A stretch of DNA of 5,195 nt, from NCBI GenBank assembly GCA_002400895.1, contig NVRO01000010.1, forward strand, positions 6,900 through 12,094, given 5' to 3'. The number at the start of each line of letters is the position of its first letter. Position 1 is the stretch's first letter. The notes beneath the pieces were generated by a model. It was given only the letters and a program-made list of their open reading frames with translations, searched no databases and had not been told where the DNA came from. The stretch comes from Planctomycetota bacterium (GTDB lineage Bacteria; Planctomycetota; UBA1135). Both the position numbers and the translations under genes were made by a program. Below, piece by piece: positions 1 through 5,195 of this stretch.

Positions 1-500
1 CGATTGGACACCTGTACCAAATTCCATACATCGCCAACCAAGCCAGCTCACCGGATGCAATCCTCTTCCGCTTTGATGAGTTTTACCCTTGCTTGAATCA
101 ACAAACCATTCTGTCGGACTCCATCGGCAATTCGATAGGAGTTACCTTCATAGAAGCGGCGGTGGAAATCATTCCCAACCTTGCGGTAAGCGGAAATTTC
201 CACCTCGGCGGTAATATCAACTTTGAGATTCATGAGCGGGCCGGCATGGCTTGGACTCTTGCAGTGGGTCTCGAATATCTCGAAACCGACTTGGGCAGTA
301 TCGGCACTCTCTACTTCAATCATCGTGCACCTTCATTTACCGTTCTCGGATCAGGCATCACTTCTGCCGCCTCGACCACTATTACCGTGACCGTGCCTTC
401 GGTTCCGGCGCTGGTTGGCAAAACCGTATGGGGGCAAGTGCTGACCGGTAGTGTCGCCGATCAGCGGCTAAGCAACCCAATCAATTTCACTATTTCCTGA
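1..500 (+). CDS. C-terminal part of a secreted/surface beta-rich protein (partial, 5' end outside window)
   Basis: The reading frame is open from the left edge (first full codon at position 3) to a TGA at 498-500, leaving 165 residues of a longer protein, so no internal start needs to be chosen. No catalytic motif is visible. The sequence is rich in beta-prone Thr/Ser/Val/Ile stretches and Gly-Asn turns. The last ~80 residues look like a discrete domain: 'WTLAVGLEYLETDLGSIGTL', a short Pro/Phe-containing strand, a Ser/Thr run (SAASTTITVTVPSV), 'LVGKTVWGQVL' and a terminal 'LSNPINFTIS'. That order resembles C-terminal domains I recall from exported proteins of Planctomycetota-like bacteria, so export is inferred; the signal peptide would lie outside the window. 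Its end overlaps the convergent permease gene by 11 bp. Function is unknown. Coding status is well supported by the long open frame and patterned protein; the domain assignment is tentative. Confidence 0.72.
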   Translation, partial: IGHLYQIPYIANQASSPDAILFRFDEFYPCLNQQTILSDSIGNSIGVTFIEAAVEIIPNLAVSGNFHLGGNINFEIHERAGMAWTLAVGLEYLETDLGSIGTLYFNHRAPSFTVLGSGITSAASTTITVTVPSVPALVGKTVWGQVLTGSVADQRLSNPINFTIS

Positions 501-1827
501 CTGCCGCCAATAGCGCCAGTCCTCCGACCACGACAGCACTGGCCTTGAGCTCAGTCGGGTTGCCAACCGCTGTCTGCCACATCAGCCACAGGGCCAGTAC
601 CAAGGTGATTACCGCCGGTAATGGAAACAGCGGCAGGCGAAATGGCCGAACAAGATGCGGTTTTCGAATACGCAAAACGATGACTGCTCCTATTACCAAG
701 ACACTCGACAACATCCCGGAGAGACCGGAGAAGAGCAACATTTGCCGCACATCAAACATGGCAATTAACACAACGGTAATTGCAGCCTGCAATAAAAGGG
801 CGGCGACCGGTGAACCATCCTGGTTGAGCCGGCCTAGACGTGCGGGCATTTGGCCGGAAAGTGCCATCGCATAAGCCATTCTCCCACCGGCCAGCACCAC
901 GCTGATTAGGGTAGAAATTATCAAAAACAAAATGCCCCAGCCAAGCAGGTCGGCAACCCAACCGGGGAACAGATGCTCTGCGACCATGTAGCCGATGGTG
1001 CTGGTCGGCTCTCCGGATGAATCCACCATTGCAGTTGGATGAACCGCTCGCATAAACACCAGGTTAATCAACAAGTAGAGAATTGTCACAACGGTCACTC
1101 CGCCGAGAATGCTAAATGGGATATTGCGCTCGGGGCGTTTAATCTCCCCCCCCAACATGGTCACGTTGTTCCAACCTACATAGGAAAAGCTCACGATAAT
1201 GACGGCACTGGCAAACTCTGACGACCAGATGCCAGGAGCAGTAGGTGGTGGAGTATTTGGCAAAGACAACGCCAGCGCGGACACTGCAGGAACAGAAATA
1301 GCACAATAAAATCCAAATACCACAAAGCAAATCAGCAGGGTCAATTTCAATAATGCACCAATACTGTTGATCTTTGCCCCGAAGGAAGTTCCACGGCAGT
1401 GGATTGCGGTGACCACCAACAGTCCAAGCACCGCCACCAACCGCACCGAACCGCCGGGTAATAATGCCGCCAAGTATTCAGCCATGACCACAGAAATAAC
1501 GGCAATGGTTGCCGGGAAAGCAATCATCATCGCCTCATAGCCGACGAAGCAACCAATTCGCGCGCCATAAGCACGCTTGGCAAAGATGTAACTACCACCG
1601 GATCGCGGCAGCATCGCACCCAATTCGGCCAGACAGATAGCGCCGCCAAGAGCAAATAAGCCTGCGAACAGCCACGCCGCGAGCACATTACCCGGCGACA
1701 CCAATAAGGGACCGACCTTGCCGGTGGTCATAAAGATACCCGAGCCAATCATCGAGGCGACAACTACCGAAGTCGCTGGCACAAGACCCAAGAGTCTTTT
1801 TGGTGTGGCGTCGGGTTGTTTGGTCAC
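490..1827 (-). CDS. Amino-acid permease, APC superfamily (12-TM)
   Basis: Predicted inner-membrane transporter of 445 residues, the usual APC length, with about 12 hydrophobic segments. TM1 carries the unwound-helix motif IGSGIF (residues 27-32). AELGAMLPRSGGSY (67-80) is the TM2/loop signature. TM5 holds a lysine (K161 in ALLKLTLL) at the place of the conserved APC lysine. SFSYVGWNNVTMLGGEIKRP followed by ERNIP (213-237) is the TM6/loop hallmark of the LAT/SteT-like branch, and GGRMAYAMALSGQMP (314-328) plus GSP (338-340) is the TM8-9 loop. It likely imports or exchanges an amino acid; the substrate cannot be read from sequence. The GTG start at 1827 is the only ATG/GTG/TTG in frame after the upstream stop at 1876-1878 and before TM1; it has no clear ribosome site. 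It lies 97 bp downstream of the ferredoxin gene on the same strand, so co-transcription is possible. A run of eight G residues falls in the TM6 motif. Confidence 0.93.
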   Translation of the reverse strand: MTKQPDATPKRLLGLVPATSVVVASMIGSGIFMTTGKVGPLLVSPGNVLAAWLFAGLFALGGAICLAELGAMLPRSGGSYIFAKRAYGARIGCFVGYEAMMIAFPATIAVISVVMAEYLAALLPGGSVRLVAVLGLLVVTAIHCRGTSFGAKINSIGALLKLTLLICFVVFGFYCAISVPAVSALALSLPNTPPPTAPGIWSSEFASAVIIVSFSYVGWNNVTMLGGEIKRPERNIPFSILGGVTVVTILYLLINLVFMRAVHPTAMVDSSGEPTSTIGYMVAEHLFPGWVADLLGWGILFLIISTLISVVLAGGRMAYAMALSGQMPARLGRLNQDGSPVAALLLQAAITVVLIAMFDVRQMLLFSGLSGMLSSVLVIGAVIVLRIRKPHLVRPFRLPLFPLPAVITLVLALWLMWQTAVGNPTELKASAVVVGGLALLAAVRK

Positions 1828-1924
1828 GTCACGAAAACCGCTTGCAACGGCAACTTGAACATTACGAAGGGCGAACTAGCAACAGGCACCCGTACGCTCC
1901 GGGCAAGAAATACACCAGGTCCAA

Positions 1925-2170
1925 CTAAGTCTGGTCCACACGAATGATATCTACCGGACAGCCGTCAACGGCATTTTCAAGGTCCTCACGGTCAACCGCC
2001 AGACCACCCGCATGGAAAAACACGCCTCGCTTCTCGCCGTCCTGTAAAACCGCAAGGCCCTCTCCGTTCATTTGAAAATATTGCGGCACAATCTCGGCAC
2101 ACAGACAACAGCCGATGCAATCCTTGGCTTTGTGGCGAATGACCACTCGAGCTCGATTGGTGCTACCCAT
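1925..2170 (-). CDS. Small single-cluster [4Fe-4S] ferredoxin
   Basis: An 81-residue soluble cytoplasmic electron carrier. C18-x2-C21-x2-C24 near the N-terminus, followed by Pro-Gln-Tyr-Phe, and a distant C71-Pro-Val-Asp pair match the four ligands of monocluster bacterial ferredoxins. The position four after C24, a cysteine in two-cluster ferredoxins, is Val28, and no second CxxCxxC exists, so one cluster is expected. An additional Cys22 sits directly beside C21 (CIGCCLC), where Gly or another small residue is usual. The spacer between C24 and C71 is 46 residues, somewhat long. The ATG lies 2 bp after the stop of the U32 gene, and a GAGGT ribosome site lies inside that gene's last codons, so the two are almost certainly co-transcribed and coupled. 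I infer that it supplies electrons to, or helps maintain the cluster of, the U32 protein. Confidence 0.9.
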   Translation of the reverse strand: MGSTNRARVVIRHKAKDCIGCCLCAEIVPQYFQMNGEGLAVLQDGEKRGVFFHAGGLAVDREDLENAVDGCPVDIIRVDQT

Positions 2171-2172
2171 GC

Positions 2173-3444
2173 TCAGACCTCGGTAGGCTCCATTGGAGTC
2201 ATGCGGTAAAGCTGATCTCGACGGCGTGCGTCACCGGGGTGCTGTAAGGAGAAACGCGTGCCCTTGGAAGCACATTCAACTGCAATCATTTCCCCCTCTC
2301 GCTCAATGCGAATTTCTTCAACCACACCGCGAACTGCTCCGGTAGTGTGACCGACAATCAAGTATTCGTCACCCACCGACAAATCAACCGCGCAACAATC
2401 CACTTCAATCACCCCGACCTTGGGGAAATAGTTGCTGATAGTCCCGACAAAGTCCTTGCGGTGAGTCGCCTTTGAACCGGGCTTGTCACTCCATCCCTGC
2501 TTCTTGCCTAGATAGTATCCGGTCGAAAAGCCACGGTTATAAACCTTACTCAATCTTGTCTTCCAAGCTTCTACCAGTTCCGGGGAGTAGCTTTCATCCT
2601 GTACGGAATCAAGGGCTTCGCGATAGCAACGGACAACCTCGGCAACATATTCAGGTGAGCGCCCGCGTCCTTCAAGCTTGAACACTCGCACTCCGGCTAC
2701 AACCATCTTGTCAATGAAATCAATCGTAAGGATGTCATTCGGGGACATGATCAAGTCGTTGTCGACTATAAGTTCAGTTCCTGTTTCAACATCTGTAACC
2801 TTGTAAGCCTTGCGGCAGTTTTGCTCACAGGCTCCACGATTGGCGGAGGAATTTGAAGTGTAAAGCGACATTCCACATCGACCGGATACGGCAATGCACA
2901 TTGCCCCATGGGCAAAAGCCTCGATTTCGATCAAGTTGCCCCGATGGCCGAAAATCTGCTCTTCCTTGATACACCGGGAGATACTTTCAATCATCGGCAA
3001 GCTGAGCTCGCGGGCGAACACAATCCTGCTGCAATACGGGGCGTAAAACTTGACCGACTCAGAGTTGGAAATCGATAACTGGGTGGACAAGTGGACTTCG
3101 AGTCCAAGTTGGTTGGCCATTTGCACGGCAGCCATGTCGGAAAGGATTACCGCATCAACTTTTTGCTTCACCGCCCCTTCCAGGAGAACTCTACACAAGT
3201 CTAAGTCGTGCTGATACAACAAGGTATTTAATGCCAGGTATGTTTTTACTCCAGCGGCACGGCAAACAGAGGCAATCTCAGCCAGGTCGTTTTCATCAAA
3301 GCTGCGGCGCGCCCTCGCCCGCATATTCAACTGAGCAAGGCCGAAGTAAATCGCATCAGCCCCATTCTTAATGGCCGCCATCATGGAAGGGAAACACCCC
3401 GCCGGCGCCAGCAGTTCCAATTTATCGTATTTCATTTCGTCCAC
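2173..3444 (-). CDS. trhP: U32-family protein, probable prephenate-dependent tRNA U34 hydroxylase (TrhP type)
   Basis: The 423-residue protein opens with KLELLAPAG, the usual U32 N-terminus, and carries the family signature around EAFAHGAMCIAVSGRCGMS. Four cysteines, C183-x6-C190-x15-C206-x3-C210, match the spacing I recall in E. coli YegQ/TrhP and fit an [4Fe-4S] site. 'FKLEGRGRSPEYVAEV' and a C-terminal ~80-residue beta domain (from RKDFVGTISNYFP) match the U32 C-terminal domain of TrhP and are unlike the longer RlhA or the UbiU/UbiV pair. Family members were once called peptidases; characterised ones hydroxylate RNA or quinones. TrhP makes 5-hydroxyuridine at the tRNA wobble position using prephenate. 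Start choice: GTG at 3444 has GAGGA eight bases upstream. ATG at 3435 is too far from that site, and TTG 3483 or ATG 3468 lack proper spacing; these remain alternatives. It is coupled to the downstream ferredoxin gene. Exact substrate is inferred. Confidence 0.87.
   Translation of the reverse strand: MDEMKYDKLELLAPAGCFPSMMAAIKNGADAIYFGLAQLNMRARARRSFDENDLAEIASVCRAAGVKTYLALNTLLYQHDLDLCRVLLEGAVKQKVDAVILSDMAAVQMANQLGLEVHLSTQLSISNSESVKFYAPYCSRIVFARELSLPMIESISRCIKEEQIFGHRGNLIEIEAFAHGAMCIAVSGRCGMSLYTSNSSANRGACEQNCRKAYKVTDVETGTELIVDNDLIMSPNDILTIDFIDKMVVAGVRVFKLEGRGRSPEYVAEVVRCYREALDSVQDESYSPELVEAWKTRLSKVYNRGFSTGYYLGKKQGWSDKPGSKATHRKDFVGTISNYFPKVGVIEVDCCAVDLSVGDEYLIVGHTTGAVRGVVEEIRIEREGEMIAVECASKGTRFSLQHPGDARRRDQLYRMTPMEPTEV
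2177..2181 (-). promoter_or_regulatory. Ribosome binding site of the ferredoxin gene, inside the end of the U32 gene
   Basis: Minus-strand GAGGT lies six bases before the ferredoxin ATG at 2170 and within the last codons of the U32 reading frame, whose TGA is at 2175-2173. The ribosome ending the U32 gene would sit on this site, which suggests translational coupling. Confidence 0.65.
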
Positions 3445-3452
3445 TATCACGT

Positions 3453-3457
3453 TCCTC
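3453..3457 (-). promoter_or_regulatory. Shine-Dalgarno site deciding the U32 start
   Basis: Read on the minus strand this is GAGGA, followed by eight bases and then GTG at 3444. It is the only good ribosome site near the start of the U32 gene and argues for the GTG over the ATG at 3435 (17 bases away) and over the upstream TTG 3483 and ATG 3468, which lie before it. Confidence 0.6.
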
Positions 3458-3535
3458 GGTGCCCACATTGTAGTGCGAATCAACTTCCCACGGTGTTATT
3501 TTGAGCCAAGTCAAGCCGATAAATGTGACGCTGAA

Positions 3536-4936
3536 TCAGGTAGCGGAGAATTTGCCAAGCCACGTACGGAATCTCGAACTAGCGGCCTTCTCGGGTTTGA
3601 CATTTTCCCACTTCCCTATCTCACCAAGCAAATAGTCCAGGTCTATCTCCTTGTCGTCCTCTCCGAGGACTTCTTGAAAAATGATATCCCAATTGTCTGG
3701 ACACTCGGGACGAATCAGAGATGGGCTAACCAAATTGTCCAGATCCGGTCGTCTGAAGGTAATTGCATGGTACATGGCAGCGACTAAATCAACGACGTCC
3801 TTCGAAAAAGCTTCGCGGTTTCCAGCATCTACATTGCGGCCAAAGCCGAGGAGTTTGGGCTCCTTTCCGGGTCTCCAGATCAGTTCATCCACAGAAATAT
3901 TTCCATGGACAATATTGTGGGAATGAGCGAATTGAACTCCGTTCAAGGCCCGGCGAAAGATCCAGGAAACTGAAATAAAGTAATCTTCGGGGAGACTGGG
4001 TAGACGACTGAGCGACTCGACATACGACGACAACAATTGAGAACCTAAAACATGTTCCTGCGCAACCCAATTCCAACCATCAACAAAGCCACTCTCGTAG
4101 ACCTGGGTAATATTCTTATGCTGAAGGCTTGCAGCGATTATCGAGGGTGACAGAAATTCCTCAACTTTATCTTCTCCTGACTGGAGACGATGAAGGACCC
4201 TGAGCAAAATGGGTCGGTCAAGCCTTTGCTGATGCGCTGCCCACAGAGTCTTGGTGTCGGTCAAACCCAAAAGCCTATCCAGTTTGAATTCTCCAATCTG
4301 CTGGCCGGGAATGGGTATGGTTCCGGACTCCATCATCGCCGAGTCCACGAAATAACCCCGCTCATCCAATAACTCAAAAACTGACTCCTCTATCCTCCCA
4401 ACCTGAATAGCAGCTTGTATCCGGGGTGCAGCAAGCCGAGCGAGGGTCTGCAACAAGTCGCTATCTGCTTGCGTATAAGCGTTTTTCTGTTCCGATTCGG
4501 AGTCGAATACGCCAATCAACCTGTTTTCAAATATAACCGGTACCGCCAGTTCTGACACTCCTGCAAACTGGTCCGGAATATAACCGGGAAAGGAAGTAAC
4601 ATCATCCACCAACTGGGTGGTCATGGTTGCGGCGCAGGTACCGACAACGCCGGACCCGATTGGAATTGTAATCGGGCGGAATATATTTCGATCTTCGACC
4701 TTCACTCCATACGCAGATTTTTGGACCAACAACTCGTCTTCACGTAAATAAAGAACACAATCATCAAGGCCCAAGTAGGCGGCGACCTTATCTGCAATAA
4801 TCCAGAAAATATCATCCAAATCGGTCTCAGCGCCAATGCTTTCGGAGAATTCATTGACGACATCCAATTCTGCCTGCAATATTTTGCATTGGGTACAAAC
4901 AGACGCGTGCTCGTGAGGCATTTCTTTAGGATACAT
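3536..4936 (-). CDS. GAF-domain protein fused to a protein-kinase-like domain (predicted pseudokinase)
   Basis: From the ATG at 4936 the protein has 466 residues. Residues 8-17 hold H8, H10, C14 and C17 (CTQC), followed by a helical linker. Residues ~30-177 form a GAF domain (VVDDV near a conserved Pro-Gly-Tyr, SELAVPVI, LIGVFDSES, then an A-x-T-x-x-D-x-x-LL helix). From ~209 a serine/threonine-kinase fold follows: IGEFKLDRLLG, HKNITQVYESG, a QEHVLG hinge, then HSHNIVHGN. Catalytic positions are changed: the VAIK lysine is R246, HRD is H344-G-N, the HRDxxxxN Asn is E351, and DFG is G364-F-G. Only about 14 residues separate GFG from the KDVVDL helix, and there is no APE motif, so it should not phosphorylate; a sensing/scaffold role is inferred. 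The frame extends to TTG 5020, but that would overlap the divergent gene. ATG 4921 is also possible; neither has a strong ribosome site. No transmembrane segment is seen. Confidence 0.85.
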   Translation of the reverse strand: MYPKEMPHEHASVCTQCKILQAELDVVNEFSESIGAETDLDDIFWIIADKVAAYLGLDDCVLYLREDELLVQKSAYGVKVEDRNIFRPITIPIGSGVVGTCAATMTTQLVDDVTSFPGYIPDQFAGVSELAVPVIFENRLIGVFDSESEQKNAYTQADSDLLQTLARLAAPRIQAAIQVGRIEESVFELLDERGYFVDSAMMESGTIPIPGQQIGEFKLDRLLGLTDTKTLWAAHQQRLDRPILLRVLHRLQSGEDKVEEFLSPSIIAASLQHKNITQVYESGFVDGWNWVAQEHVLGSQLLSSYVESLSRLPSLPEDYFISVSWIFRRALNGVQFAHSHNIVHGNISVDELIWRPGKEPKLLGFGRNVDAGNREAFSKDVVDLVAAMYHAITFRRPDLDNLVSPSLIRPECPDNWDIIFQEVLGEDDKEIDLDYLLGEIGKWENVKPEKAASSRFRTWLGKFSAT

Positions 4937-4987
4937 CCACCCAGGATGAATGAACAAGAATAGCTTCTGGACATGTATTCTCTCCGG
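4937..4987. promoter_or_regulatory. Short divergent intergenic region (presumed promoters of both flanking genes)
   Basis: These 51 bases separate the chosen starts of the minus-strand GAF–pseudokinase gene and the plus-strand nitroreductase gene, so at least parts of both promoters should lie here or in the flanking 5' coding sequence. No convincing -35/-10 pair, operator palindrome or ribosome site could be read by eye. The call rests only on gene orientation. Confidence 0.3.
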
Positions 4988-5195
4988 ATGAGAAATCCTG
5001 TCTTTATCCCCCACCACCAATGGTCACCGGGCATCTCCCCGGAAGATGCTGCCCGTAATTTCCATGAGGTGCTATCACGCCGACGCTCAATCCGCCACTT
5101 TTCGGAAAAGCCGGTAAGCCGAGAAACCATCGAATGGCTGGTACGCTGCGCCGCCTCCGCCCCTGGCGGGGCGAATAAGCAACCCTGGCGTTTCG
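4988..5195 (+). CDS. Nitroreductase-family flavoprotein, iodotyrosine-deiodinase-like (partial, 3' end outside window)
   Basis: The first 69 residues are present and the frame runs off the right edge without a stop. SRRRSIRHFSEKPVSRETIE (residues 30-49) is the N-terminal FMN-phosphate-binding signature of the nitroreductase fold. CAASAPGGANKQPWRF (54-69) is the following flavin-contact loop, where relatives usually read APSGAxxQPW. The short lead-in MRNPVFIP resembles the start of bacterial iodotyrosine-deiodinase homologues, a subgroup using FMN for reductive dehalogenation or nitro/enone reduction. The active-site lid and substrate residues lie outside the window, so the true substrate is unknown. 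ATG 4988 was chosen because it places FIP and the RRRS motif at family-typical distances from the start. ATG 4973 is in frame (stop at 4961-4963 upstream) and possible; neither has a clear ribosome site. Transcribed divergently from the GAF–pseudokinase gene. Confidence 0.85.
   Translation, partial: MRNPVFIPHHQWSPGISPEDAARNFHEVLSRRRSIRHFSEKPVSRETIEWLVRCAASAPGGANKQPWRF

Noticed and set aside
48..323. 91-residue open frame on the minus strand
   Set aside because: Antisense to the well-patterned plus-strand protein that is open from the window edge; no recognisable motif.
1885..1915. Possible terminator hairpin between the ferredoxin and permease genes (CCCG...CGGG, 4-bp stem)
   Set aside because: Stem is too short and is not followed by a T run on either strand.
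3467..3472. TACAAT (minus strand) as a -10 box for the U32 gene
   Set aside because: No -35-like hexamer at 16-18 bp upstream; the TTGACT further upstream is too far away.
3371..3787. 138-residue plus-strand frame spanning the gap between the U32 and GAF genes
   Set aside because: Mostly antisense to the U32 N-terminus and the GAF–pseudokinase C-terminus; no motif of its own.
4702..5130. 142-residue minus-strand frame crossing the GAF gene start and the nitroreductase gene
   Set aside because: Its protein is Cys/Trp/Arg/Ser-rich with no family pattern, and it overlaps the GAF domain in another frame and the nitroreductase signature on the other strand. A frameshift joining it to the GAF gene is not needed.

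Overview
The window comes from a bacterial chromosome of roughly balanced base composition, densely coded, with genes on both strands. The lineage is not certain. The best hint is the C-terminal domain of the gene at the left edge. Its layout (G..LG..GTLY...P, then a Ser/Thr-rich strand, 'iP..p.LvGktvwgQvL', then a terminal 'LSNPinFti') resembles C-terminal domains I associate with secreted proteins of Planctomycetota and some Myxococcota-like bacteria. A GAF–kinase-like fusion would also fit a signalling-rich lineage of that kind. This is an inference from motif memory, not a proven placement. At least two genes have clear Shine-Dalgarno sites; others do not.

Layout from left to right. (1) Positions <1–500, plus strand: the 3' end of a secreted or surface beta-rich protein. 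(2) 490–1827, minus: a 12-TM amino-acid permease of the APC superfamily, whose stop overlaps the plus-strand gene tail to tail by 11 bp. (3) 1925–2170, minus: a small single-cluster [4Fe-4S] ferredoxin. (4) 2173–3444, minus: a U32-family protein with the four-cysteine signature and C-terminal domain of TrhP-type tRNA hydroxylases. (5) 3536–4936, minus: a GAF domain followed by a protein-kinase-like domain that has lost its catalytic residues and its activation segment. (6) 4988–>5195, plus: the start of an FMN-dependent nitroreductase related to iodotyrosine deiodinase, divergent from the GAF gene and cut by the window edge.

The minus-strand genes 4936→490 could form one transcription unit (gaps 91, 2 and 97 bp). 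Only the U32–ferredoxin pair is tight enough (2 bp, with the ferredoxin ribosome site inside the U32 gene) to call an operon with confidence. The pairing makes sense: U32 hydroxylases use an Fe-S cluster, and E. coli RlhA, a relative, is reported to depend on a ferredoxin. The two most interesting items are this U32–ferredoxin unit and the GAF–pseudokinase. No RNA gene, mobile element, CRISPR array or convincing intrinsic terminator was seen. There is no gene-free stretch longer than about 100 bases.
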